From Bacteroidales bacterium UBA4284 (GTDB lineage Bacteria; Bacteroidota; Bacteroidia; Bacteroidales; UBA932): a stretch of 5,723 bases of DNA. A model generated the notes under the pieces. It saw nothing but the letters and a program-made list of their open reading frames with translations. It searched no databases and was not told the DNA's origin. The stretch is taken from assembly GCA_002395925.1 (NCBI GenBank), contig DGVM01000081.1:283-6005 (forward strand), in the 5' to 3' direction. Positions 1-5,716 of the stretch are shown piece by piece (position 1 is the first letter of the stretch; each line of letters begins with the position of its first letter). Position numbers and translations under genes: made by a program.

Positions 1-79
1 CACGGCAGTGCAGCGGGCGGGCGCTCCTGCGCCCAGTCCGATGTGCTGACGGGAACTCGGTCGGAGCGGGATAGGAAAA
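1..79. other. G+C-rich non-coding left edge with a short hairpin
   Basis: No credible coding region was found here. The stretch is clearly richer in G and C than the iteron region that follows. It contains a perfect 6-bp inverted repeat, GGGCGC (19-24) and GCGCCC (29-34), around a TCCT loop. No T-run follows on either strand, so it is not a convincing intrinsic terminator. It could be the tail of an unseen upstream gene or the outer flank of the origin, and the window does not decide between these. Confidence 0.4.
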
Positions 80-343
80 GTTCGTCAAAATTTAGGGAGA
101 CAAAACAGAGGTTCGTCAAAAATTAGGGGGCCGTACAGAGCACTGTATGGCCGTTTTTCACATCTGAGCACAGATGGTATCGTGATAGGCAATCCCGAAT
201 GGCCCCTTTTCAAGGAAAAATCGTCAAAACTTAGGGAGCGCTCGGAAGGTTCGTCAAAACTTAGGAGAAAGTTCGTCAAAATTTAGGACGAGGTGCGTCA
301 AATCTTAGGACGGCGAGGCCAAAAGTTCGTCAAAACTTAGGGA
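80..343 (+). repeat. Seven 19-bp iterons (putative Rep-binding array)
   Basis: Seven direct repeats with consensus GTTCGTCAAAAYTTAGGRN lie at 80-98, 111-129, 219-237, 249-267, 271-289, 293-311 and 325-343. The core CGTCAAA is invariant; copy 3 begins AA instead of GT, and copy 6 is the most divergent (GTGCGTCAAATCTTAGGAC). Start-to-start distances are 31, 108, 30, 22, 22 and 32 bp, close to 3, 10, 3, 2, 2 and 3 helical turns, so bound proteins would lie on about the same face of the DNA. A 19-bp unit next to a Rep_3 gene is the classic arrangement of iteron plasmids such as P1 and F. The array lies 3' of rep, so it could be the origin itself or an incA-like copy-control locus. Binding by this Rep is inferred. 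Confidence 0.9.
131..176. repeat. Twin hairpins with identical AGCA loops
   Basis: Two inverted repeats sit in the widest gap of the iteron array. The first pairs CCGTACAG (131-138) with CTGTATGG (143-150), an 8-bp stem with one G-T pair. The second pairs CATCTG (161-166) with CAGATG (171-176), a perfect 6-bp stem. Both loops are AGCA, and the hexamer GAGCAC recurs at both tips 28 bp apart. A short palindrome, TATC-GT-GATA, follows at 178-187. Possible roles are a single-strand initiation or priming structure, or a site for an accessory protein. Neither is shown by the sequence. Confidence 0.55.
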
Positions 344-473
344 AAGCGGCTGCAGGAAACGATGTATTTGCCTGATTTTCAGTTGCTAAATCAGGCATTT
401 GGACGCTATACAATAGATTATCAATGGATAATACAAACTCTCTACAATCGCACGCGTTGAAAAAGAAAAAGGA
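344..473. other. Putative origin A+T-rich region and rep 3' flank
   Basis: This non-coding stretch separates the iterons from the rep stop codon. Beyond the hairpin at 369-397 it becomes A+T-rich (about 398-473), as expected for a DNA unwinding element beside iterons. It holds a perfect 6-bp inverted repeat, ATTATC (417-422) and GATAAT (427-432). On the minus strand, TTATCCATT (431-423) matches the DnaA-box consensus TTATCCACA at 7 of 9 positions, which is weak evidence alone. An A-rich run at 459-470 becomes a T-rich tract just after the rep stop on the minus strand and could assist transcript ending. The origin role is inferred from position and composition. Confidence 0.45.
369..397. repeat. 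Perfect 10-bp-stem hairpin between iterons and rep
   Basis: TGCCTGATTT (369-378) is perfectly complementary to AAATCAGGCA (388-397), with a 9-base loop. It lies about 77 bases beyond the rep stop codon on the rep transcript. On the minus strand it is followed by CAAATACATC, without a T-run, so it is a poor Rho-independent terminator for rep. On the plus strand only TTT follows. It could instead be a structural element of the origin or a stabilising 3' hairpin of the rep mRNA. Confidence 0.55.
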
Positions 474-1556
474 TTACTGACCTTCTTCCTGATCAATCCT
501 CTCGTAGCGCTCCAGCCAGTCAGCAAACCAGATGTCCATTGATGAGGTCAGGTAACGATTGACATCTTTGATGTGACGGTTCTCACGGACATAGGAAACC
601 AGATCCATCATTTTAGCCATGAAGGGCCGCAGGTCCTCGAATTCCACCTTTGCGAAGATAGCGCCGATGGTTCCTATGTTTGCGCCAACGGCGGTGAGAA
701 TATTGAAGCAGATATCGTAAGCCTTTCGCATCTCCGCCCGCCTTTGTTCATCGGTCATGGCAATCTTAACCTTGAATGCCAGCTGCCGGTCATTCCCGGA
801 CTCATATTGACGAATCTCAAACCAGATGGGAAAGCGGGCTCTCAATTCCCTCCGAGCGGGCTCGATAATCTTTGAGGAGACATTGTCAAAGCGTTCATAC
901 GCTTCTGACAGGCAGAGAATCCTTCTTAAATTGCTCAGCGAGATGACGAATCCGCCCTTGTTCCGCCATGATGATATTAGCCAGTAGATTCGGACTGTGT
1001 ATTTGTTTGTCAGGGAAAGGGCCGATGACTGCGAATAGCTGGAATACCCCTCTTCCGTGAGAAGCAGTCGCCCGACCATCTCTTCCTGAAGGTAGATGTC
1101 GACATTCTTCGAATAGGCAGGGAAAGAGTATCCCACGATAAGCCCCGAGAACCGATTGACCAGATTGAATTGAGAAGAAGAACACTCGTGCGGGTCCGGA
1201 AAAACAATGCGGGTTTCCTGCAACTCGTCAAAATAGGTCCTGAGTCGTCCTCCGTTTCTGATTCCCAGATGGAATTCTTCCACGGGGATGGTCAGGATCC
1301 GCGTCTGTCCCCATTTTGTCACCTCTCCTTTCTGCGGTAGAAAGGCATCCGGGATTCTTATTCCGTTTTTGCGTCTGGACACTTTGAATTGGATGGCCGA
1401 CTGTAGATGGCTGACGATAGCAATGAGAATGCGCAGATGGGCCAGTTTCAGGTTGCCCTCGATATACGCGACACCGTTTACGTGAAGAAGCTCATCACGC
1501 CGGCGTGATTCCTTTTCGTAACCATCCATTTGCCTATCGTCCCTGAATTTTTGCAT
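474..1556 (-). CDS. Rep_3 superfamily plasmid replication initiator
   Basis: Predicted to bind the iterons and open the origin for host replication enzymes in the cytoplasm. From the ATG at 1556 the protein has 360 residues. The N-terminal part (about 20-155) has the character of the first winged-helix domain. The second is clearer at about 184-238: NKYTVRIYWLISSWRNKGG, then ISLSNLRRILCLSEAYERF and KIIEPARREL, matching the Rep_3 pattern of a helix with SWRNKG, a small strand, and a recognition helix before EPA. A helical tail of about 90 residues follows. The reading frame extends to a TTG at 1580, but that codon overlaps the predicted -7 element and would be upstream of the transcript start, so ATG 1556 is preferred; ATG 1529 (351 residues) is the alternative. 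The gene is divergent from the traO-like gene and has the iterons beyond its 3' end. The family call is strong by recognition. Confidence 0.9.
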   Translation of the reverse strand: MQKFRDDRQMDGYEKESRRRDELLHVNGVAYIEGNLKLAHLRILIAIVSHLQSAIQFKVSRRKNGIRIPDAFLPQKGEVTKWGQTRILTIPVEEFHLGIRNGGRLRTYFDELQETRIVFPDPHECSSSQFNLVNRFSGLIVGYSFPAYSKNVDIYLQEEMVGRLLLTEEGYSSYSQSSALSLTNKYTVRIYWLISSWRNKGGFVISLSNLRRILCLSEAYERFDNVSSKIIEPARRELRARFPIWFEIRQYESGNDRQLAFKVKIAMTDEQRRAEMRKAYDICFNILTAVGANIGTIGAIFAKVEFEDLRPFMAKMMDLVSYVRENRHIKDVNRYLTSSMDIWFADWLERYERIDQEEGQ

Positions 1557-1577
1557 TATGTAAACAAAAATTTGTCG

Positions 1578-1609
1578 CAAAATTATCTGAAATATTTGGA
1601 ATATCCAAA
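1578..1609 (-). promoter_or_regulatory. Rep promoter, Bacteroidota type
   Basis: On the minus strand, TTTG (1609-1606), a 20-base spacer and TAATTTTG (1585-1578) match the Bacteroides promoter form, a -33 TTTG and a -7 TAnnTTTG about 19-21 bases apart. Initiation would fall near 1572, giving a leader of about 16 bases to the ATG at 1556. This fit argues against the upstream TTG start. The -7 element runs into the left arm of the inverted repeat at 1560-1581, so a protein bound there should repress rep. Confidence 0.65.
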
Positions 1610-1626
1610 AAATCTTCCTTACTTTG
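1595..1626 (+). promoter_or_regulatory. Candidate rightward promoter for the traO-like gene
   Basis: TTTG (1595-1598), a 21-base spacer and TACTTTG (1620-1626) resemble a Bacteroidota promoter, except that the -7 box has one base between TA and TTTG where the consensus has two. Initiation near 1633 would leave a leader of about 38 bases to the ATG at 1671. Its -7 element overlaps the right arm of the inverted repeat, mirroring the rep promoter. It is weaker evidence than the rep promoter because of the shortened box. Confidence 0.4.
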
Positions 1627-1670
1627 CGACAACAATTTGTTTACGCAAAGAAATTTTGAGTTTACGGAAT

Positions 1671-2225
1671 ATGAGTTTTAGGCTACTAAATACCATCCTT
1701 TTTCTTTCGCTCGCCCTTCTTTCTTTCCCGGCATCGGCGCAGCGGACAATGTCTGGCCAATCCTCCCTGTGCATATCCGCACTGTACAATGGCTCCTCTG
1801 TCTGCGCCGATGCTTTCTACGGGCAGTACACACTGGGCGGATTCTGGCAGGCGGGAGTGGATGGGAAACTCTACCATGTAAGAATAAGTACCGGCAATAC
1901 ACTCGACTATATACACACGGTTGCTTCTTCAGGATATATGTGCAGAGTGGCCGGTACTCGGAATCGTCTTCTTAATCTATATATGGGAGGAAAGATATTT
2001 CTGGGCGTTGAAATCACAGACCCCTGGAAAAAGCTTCCCGACTATCTGGATACAGGGCTGGCGGATGTAAAGTTCCTCTATGGCTTATCTCCGGCAGTCT
2101 CGATGGAAATCTTCGTCAGCCACCATTTCGCCTTTACAGTGGCAGCGGCTCTCCCGGTCAATTTCTCGTCCCCCATATCCAATGTCCATTACGAGGCGGG
2201 ACTTGGATTTAAAGTTTTGATGTAG
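1671..2225 (+). CDS. traO: TraO-like conjugative transfer protein, exported
   Basis: The 184-residue product begins with a clear signal peptide: a basic start, a hydrophobic core LLNTILFLSLALLSF, and a likely cut after ASA at residues 21-23. The remainder has alternating polar and apolar strands rich in Gly and aromatics, ending with GLGFKVLM, as expected of an outer-membrane beta-barrel or barrel-like protein. Length, signal peptide and the pattern near the end (strands with LYMGGKIFLGVEI, then VSMEIFVSHHFAFTV, then YEAGLGFKV) agree with the TraO family of Bacteroides conjugative transposons, whose molecular role is poorly known. The frame is open back to 1530, but ATG 1671 is the only start that gives the signal peptide. 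No other transfer genes are visible nearby, so a stand-alone role is possible. It is followed 3 bases later by the methyltransferase gene. Assignment is from remembered family sequences. Confidence 0.7.
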   Translation: MSFRLLNTILFLSLALLSFPASAQRTMSGQSSLCISALYNGSSVCADAFYGQYTLGGFWQAGVDGKLYHVRISTGNTLDYIHTVASSGYMCRVAGTRNRLLNLYMGGKIFLGVEITDPWKKLPDYLDTGLADVKFLYGLSPAVSMEIFVSHHFAFTVAAALPVNFSSPISNVHYEAGLGFKVLM

Positions 2226-2228
2226 CGT

Positions 2229-3323
2229 ATGGAAACCATCATTAGCTGGACAGGCAACAAAGAAAGGGAGGCGGACTTACTGCTCTCCCTATTCCCGCTG
2301 GACATAAGGAACTATTACGAACCCTTCGTCGGTTCCGGTGCTCTTTATCTCAAGGTCAAAGCATGCGAGTATTTCATCAATGACCGTTGCCGGGAACTGG
2401 CTGAATTCTATCGGGCTGTCAAAGGCGGACGTGGTCTTTTCTTTGCTTATCTCGAATCCTTTACGGATGCCTGGCTGAACATTGACCGGGAATACTATCT
2501 GCTGGCAGATCGATTCATCTCGGCATATAAAGCATTCAGGACGGAGCAAACCAATTATGGAGACATGCAGGCCGAGGTTTATCATTACCTGTCCAGGATT
2601 AAGTACCAAAACATCTTTAGCATAAGGCTGACCGACGACTACGCCTTTGAACTGGAGAAGCGCTTTCATGTAGTCCGGAGATTTATCAGGATGAGCAAGG
2701 AAGAAAAAACCGGGAAGAGTTATGATGTCGATATAATTGTCAGTAAGATCCGGACGGCGCTCAAGGCCTCTGTATTCTCCTATCTGCAGAATGTTTTTAA
2801 TCACCACAAGGCCTTGGATGACCTTCGGGTTTCGCTCTTCTACATTCTTATAATCTATAATGCATCGTCGGCATATCTGATGGATAAGCACCACGAATTC
2901 AACGTCCCTTATATGGGCGCGAAAGGCAACGACAGAAGAGTGGAGAACAAGATTGGGCTCCTTCGAAGTCCGGAGCTGAGGGCTAAACTGAACGCCACAT
3001 ATATTGGCGGCTCAGAGTATAAAGTGTTTCTGAACCGGACGAAACCCCGTAGCGAAGACTTCATCTATTTGGATCCGCCTGAACTTGGCAACTATATCCG
3101 GAACGGAGGCTGGGATTACACGCTGCAGGATTATGCCGTACTCTTCCATTTCCTACAATACGAATGTGGCGGACGGTGGCTGATGACGCTCCGGAACGGG
3201 GAGAAGCTGCGAGAAATGATAGAGCCGCTTCCATTCCGCAAAGTAGCATACAGTAAATACGAACTGAAGCTGTATGAACCGGACGATGAGAATGCGACAC
3301 ATTTAATCCTTTGCAATTATTGA
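2229..3323 (+). CDS. D12-class DNA adenine-N6 methyltransferase with altered motif IV
   Basis: The 364-residue protein has the order of Dam/D12-class enzymes, which transfer methyl from S-adenosylmethionine to adenine N6 in DNA. SWTGNK (6-11) is the N-terminal motif X, usually WxGGK. YEPFVGSGALYL (30-41) is the cofactor-binding motif I. FINDRCRELAEFY (49-61) corresponds to the following acidic segment. EFNVPYMG (223-230) is the FNVP motif. FIYLDPPELGNY (278-289) is catalytic motif IV, and THLILCNY closes the protein as in relatives. Motif IV normally reads DPPY, with the aromatic residue stacking on the flipped adenine; here it is DPPE, with GAA at 3081-3083. The frame is otherwise intact, so this is not simple decay. 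No restriction endonuclease is visible beside it. It may be an orphan enzyme, a changed specificity, or an inactive DNA-binding form. It probably shares a transcript with the traO-like gene. Confidence 0.85.
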   Translation: METIISWTGNKEREADLLLSLFPLDIRNYYEPFVGSGALYLKVKACEYFINDRCRELAEFYRAVKGGRGLFFAYLESFTDAWLNIDREYYLLADRFISAYKAFRTEQTNYGDMQAEVYHYLSRIKYQNIFSIRLTDDYAFELEKRFHVVRRFIRMSKEEKTGKSYDVDIIVSKIRTALKASVFSYLQNVFNHHKALDDLRVSLFYILIIYNASSAYLMDKHHEFNVPYMGAKGNDRRVENKIGLLRSPELRAKLNATYIGGSEYKVFLNRTKPRSEDFIYLDPPELGNYIRNGGWDYTLQDYAVLFHFLQYECGGRWLMTLRNGEKLREMIEPLPFRKVAYSKYELKLYEPDDENATHLILCNY

Positions 3324-3433
3324 TATGGAGATTTAGCCCTCCCTGGGCTGCCGGAGAGTAAGGATGAGGCTGTTGAATGGTGGTTCTTCGAGGGCTTTTC
3401 TCCTTTTTTGAATAATCTTTAAAACCATTGTAT
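3324..3433. other. Intergenic gap with possible weak terminator
   Basis: This gap separates the methyltransferase gene from the envelope operon. AGCCC (3335-3339) and GGGCT (3345-3349) form a 5-bp stem. A longer alternative pairs AGCCCTC (3335-3341) with GAGGGCT (3390-3396) over a 48-base loop, and is followed by a T-rich tract at 3397-3409. That geometry is poor for an intrinsic terminator, so it is only a candidate. No good TTTG/TAnnTTTG pair precedes the next gene: TTTG at 3407-3410 would place a -7 element on the start codon. The leader just before the ATG is A/T-rich. The next operon may therefore use read-through or an unusual promoter. Confidence 0.3.
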
Positions 3434-4018
3434 ATGAAAAAGTTAGTTGTTGTAGTTTCTTTGTTCATTATGTTTGCGGCGACGGCGGCGGCCCAGACCT
3501 GGGCCGTGGCCGTGAACGCCGCGGATGCCATCGACCTCGGGACCATCGGAATCGAGGGTTCCGCAGCCGTAGGCCAGCACTGGAGCATCCATGCCGGTGC
3601 GCGTTTCAATCCCTGGACCTTCGGAAAGAAGGATACGTTCAACGGGCTCTTTTCCGAGCCCAATCCGGACCAGAAGCAGGACCGGAAGCAGGCCTATTCC
3701 ATCGGCGCCCGCTGGTGGCCGTGGAATGTCTATTCCGGATGGTGGATTGCCGGGAAGGGCCAGTACCAGGAGTTCAACCAGGGAGGCATCTTTACCAAGA
3801 CTGCGACCGAGGGCGATGCCTTCGGCGCGGCCTTCTCCGGAGGATATTCCCTCATGCTCAAGGAGCATTTCAACCTGGACTTCGGACTGGGACTCTGGGG
3901 CGGCTGGATGAAGTATACCACTTATACCTGCCCCAGCTGCGGAAAGGTGGAGGATGAGGGCCAGAAATGGTTTATCCTGCCCAATGAAGTAATCCTCTCA
4001 TTGGTTTACATCTTCTAA
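3434..4018 (+). CDS. DUF3575 family outer-membrane protein
   Basis: The ATG at 3434 gives 194 residues and a typical signal peptide, MKKLVVVVSLFIMFAATAAA, with a likely cut before Gln21. An in-frame TTG at 3428 would add only two residues and is not preferred. The mature part matches the DUF3575 pattern: an early strand ending in an Asp-containing turn, GQHWSIHAGARFNPWTF (47-63), SIGARWWPW (89-97), SGGYSLMLKEHFNLDFGLGLWGGW (135-158), CPSCGK (166-171) and a C-terminal SLVYIF ending in Phe, as many outer-membrane barrels do. The CxxC is typical of the family and may form a disulfide. In Bacteroidales, DUF3575 proteins are often found in fimbria-like or other surface operons; the exact function is unknown. 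The gene is visibly richer in G and C than those before it and lies 13 bases before the lipoprotein gene. Confidence 0.88.
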   Translation: MKKLVVVVSLFIMFAATAAAQTWAVAVNAADAIDLGTIGIEGSAAVGQHWSIHAGARFNPWTFGKKDTFNGLFSEPNPDQKQDRKQAYSIGARWWPWNVYSGWWIAGKGQYQEFNQGGIFTKTATEGDAFGAAFSGGYSLMLKEHFNLDFGLGLWGGWMKYTTYTCPSCGKVEDEGQKWFILPNEVILSLVYIF

Positions 4019-4030
4019 AATCTAAAATCA
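4016..4030 (+). repeat. Tandem TAAAATC heptamer before the lipoprotein start
   Basis: TAAAATC occurs twice in tandem (4016-4022 and 4023-4029), using the stop codon of the previous gene as its first three bases. It forms the A-rich leader before the ATG at 4032, where no Shine-Dalgarno site is present. A-rich leaders are usual for translation starts in Bacteroidota. A special role for the duplication is not shown. Confidence 0.35.
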
Positions 4031-4031
4031 T

Positions 4032-5270
4032 ATGAGACAGTTACTTATAGCTGCGGCGGGAGCCGCAGCGGCGCTAGCCCTGGCTTCGTGCGACCCAAGA
4101 GAGCTGGTCGTACAGGACAATAGCGCACTGGAAAGAATCACCATCGAGGTGAGTAACGACAGCCCCAAGTGGGACTACGGCGAGCAGCGTCTTTTCACCA
4201 TCGTTCCCACTCCGAATACGGCCATCATCAGTGAATACGGACTTAGTTTCTCGGACCCTGACCTAGTGGAAATGGTCCCTGGCGACCTGCCGAACCAGTT
4301 CAAGGTGACGGCCATCGGAGAAGGAAAACTGACTATCACCGCAAGAGCCGTCGGTCACGGTGAGGTGCCCGGCCAGAGCGGAACGGACTGGAGGGTGGAA
4401 AAGACAGATCAGATTGGATTTACCTTGCAGGACAATCGCGTTAAGCCAACCCGTCCGGTAGTCACGCTCCAGGCGGCACCCACGACGGATATCAATGCCA
4501 AGAAGTTCTTTGCAGAGGATGCTCCGTCGGTCATCGACGACAGGCAGGACTTGCTGCTGACCGCAACCAGCGACTCCGAGAGGGCCACCTACTCCCTGAA
4601 AAGCACAGATTCCAAGGTGCTTACCGTGGAACGCACGGGAGCCCAGAGTTGGATGCTCAAGACGGCGATGCCCGGCAGGGCCATGCTTAGCCTGACCGTC
4701 ACGGACGGGCTTGGCAATCCCTTCGAGTACAGCTACTGGGTCTATTCCTTCGGCCACGTAAACATGACGGCCGAGTACGACCCCTTGATGGCGGAGGCCG
4801 GCATCGCCATTAGCGAACATGGATACGCCAACCTTACCGGCCAGGTCTATATGGCTGGGACCATTTTTGGCTGGCCCTGGAATGACGTGAACAATATCGC
4901 CAGCCGGGACATCCCTGTGTTCAACGGCACACTCGATTTCAGCGAAAAGTTTGAACACAAGAGCCTTGTGGAGACCTACGACCTCCAGAACGAGATTTAC
5001 AACATGACCGTCGGCGAAGGGCTGGACAAAGCCTGGTTCAGTATCCACGAGGTCAAGCTCAACTATATCGTCACCCTCAGCAATCCCTATATCATCATCG
5101 ACGACCTGATTGATGACGATGACCGGGAGGAGCCCCTCTGGTGGAACTTCAAGATCATGGGCGCCCTGCAGCAGGAAGGCATAGCACCTGTCGAAATGCC
5201 TGCTCCCGCCGGATTCGCTGTGGGCGTGGAGGGCTGGAGTGACGGAAACGAATACACCATCCCTCTATGA
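4032..5270 (+). CDS. Lipoprotein with Ig-like regions
   Basis: The 412-residue protein starts with a lipoprotein signal, MRQLLIAAAG followed by an Ala/Leu core and the lipobox LASC, with lipidation expected at Cys20. The following residues are DPREL; the acidic-rich tag that sends some Bacteroidota lipoproteins to the cell surface is not clear here, so its side of the envelope is uncertain. Residues about 36-108 resemble a bacterial Ig-like (BIG2-type) domain, with phrases such as YGLSFSDPDLVEMV and FKVTAIGEGKLTITARA. A second Ig-like segment spans about 142-240, including STDSKVLTVERTG and GRAMLSLTVTDGLG. The last 170 residues match no family I recognise and include an acidic stretch, IDDLIDDDDREE (356-367). 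The stop overlaps the next start as ATGA. A binding or scaffold role with the DUF3575 protein is inferred from gene order only. Confidence 0.75.
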   Translation: MRQLLIAAAGAAAALALASCDPRELVVQDNSALERITIEVSNDSPKWDYGEQRLFTIVPTPNTAIISEYGLSFSDPDLVEMVPGDLPNQFKVTAIGEGKLTITARAVGHGEVPGQSGTDWRVEKTDQIGFTLQDNRVKPTRPVVTLQAAPTTDINAKKFFAEDAPSVIDDRQDLLLTATSDSERATYSLKSTDSKVLTVERTGAQSWMLKTAMPGRAMLSLTVTDGLGNPFEYSYWVYSFGHVNMTAEYDPLMAEAGIAISEHGYANLTGQVYMAGTIFGWPWNDVNNIASRDIPVFNGTLDFSEKFEHKSLVETYDLQNEIYNMTVGEGLDKAWFSIHEVKLNYIVTLSNPYIIIDDLIDDDDREEPLWWNFKIMGALQQEGIAPVEMPAPAGFAVGVEGWSDGNEYTIPL

Positions 5271-5716
5271 GCAGCATCAGCGAATACATGAATGACCACG
5301 AGGTGAGCCGGGTGCAGCTGCTTTGCGAGAAACCGGAGCGCTATGCCATCCGCTATGAGGACGGCTCGGCCCTGCTCGTGGACGGAGACGGGAATACCAT
5401 CAAGAGCCCGCTGAGCCGTTTCGATGTCATCACGGACGTGCAGTTTATCGGCCGGATGCACGGCGTGCCGCACTTTGCCTTCGAGGGACGTGACTGGGCC
5501 AACCGGCGTATGTCCGAGACCGGGATGTTTGATGCCGAGGGGCATCAGAAGCTGTTCAGGGACCCGCGAAGCGCAGGAATCGAGGGCGTGAACTATATCA
5601 AATGGGAGTTCGAGCGCTTTGAGAAGATGGCCAGTGACAAGACTAATCCCCGCCGGGAGGACCCTTTCCTGGTGGATATCGATTCTCCGAAACAATTTAT
5701 ACGCATGGGACGATGA
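5267..5716 (+). CDS. Unrecognised cytoplasmic protein, possibly WG-repeat-like
   Basis: The 149-residue product has no signal peptide, membrane segment or lipobox, unlike its two upstream neighbours. I do not recognise the family. Two segments have the look of WG-type beta repeats: YAIRYEDGSALLVDGDGNTI (26-45) and ETGMFDAEGHQKLF (84-97), each with an acidic-Gly turn before a small strand. The C-terminal third, including WEFERFEKMASDKTNPRRED, is charged and probably helical or flexible. The start is fixed by the ATGA overlap with the lipoprotein stop, and its own stop overlaps the next start in the same way, so it is likely translated by coupling. A cytoplasmic partner inside an envelope operon might be regulatory or a chaperone, but that is conjecture. 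Confidence 0.65.
   Translation: MSSISEYMNDHEVSRVQLLCEKPERYAIRYEDGSALLVDGDGNTIKSPLSRFDVITDVQFIGRMHGVPHFAFEGRDWANRRMSETGMFDAEGHQKLFRDPRSAGIEGVNYIKWEFERFEKMASDKTNPRREDPFLVDIDSPKQFIRMGR

Larger units (their letters stand above)
1560..1644. promoter_or_regulatory. Inverted-repeat operator between divergent promoters
   Basis: The 22-bp arm at 1560-1581 matches the reverse complement of 1623-1644 at 19 of 22 positions. The outer 9 bp (GTAAACAAA / TTTGTTTAC) and inner 10 bp (TTGTCGCAAA / TTTGCGACAA) are perfect, and only the 3 bases between them differ. The arms are 41 bp apart, and both putative -33 elements lie in that spacer. A partial third copy of the outer motif, TTTTGAGTTTAC, lies at 1654-1665. 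The inner motif GTCGCAAA resembles the iteron core CGTCAAA. Rep_3 initiators are known to bind iterons as monomers and related inverted operators as dimers, so autorepression by Rep is the leading inference. An unlinked regulator is the alternative. Confidence 0.6.

Noticed and set aside
85..279. 64-residue minus-strand reading frame
   Set aside because: It is built from the iterons themselves, giving repeated SFDE/SFDD-type phrases, and has no family likeness.
80..343. CRISPR array
   Set aside because: The repeats are only 19 bp, the gaps vary from 3 to 89 bases, and no cas gene is present. Iterons beside a Rep_3 gene explain them better.
423..431. DnaA box as a separate feature
   Set aside because: Only 7 of 9 bases match and a single weak site is expected by chance in A+T-rich DNA. 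It is noted only within the origin region.
1557..1580. TTG at 1580 as the rep start
   Set aside because: It overlaps the -7 element of a well-formed promoter and would lie upstream of the transcript start. ATG 1556 fits better.
1560..1644. Phase-variable invertible promoter
   Set aside because: The spacer is only 41 bp, each arm holds an equivalent half of a divergent promoter so inversion would barely change the outcome, and no invertase gene is visible.
1530..1670. N-terminal extension of the traO-like gene
   Set aside because: It would run through the promoter and operator region and bury the signal peptide inside the protein.
2289..2894. 201-residue antisense frame opposite the methyltransferase
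   Set aside because: It has no motif and no start signal, and the plus strand carries the conserved methyltransferase motifs.
3443..3868. 141-residue antisense frame opposite the DUF3575 gene, and other frames in the same area
   Set aside because: The sense strand carries a recognised family with a signal peptide; the antisense products are low-complexity Gly/Arg/Ala-rich sequence.
4263..5048. 261-residue antisense reading frame
   Set aside because: It lies opposite a lipoprotein with a clear lipobox in G+C-rich DNA and shows no domain likeness, so it is a composition artefact.
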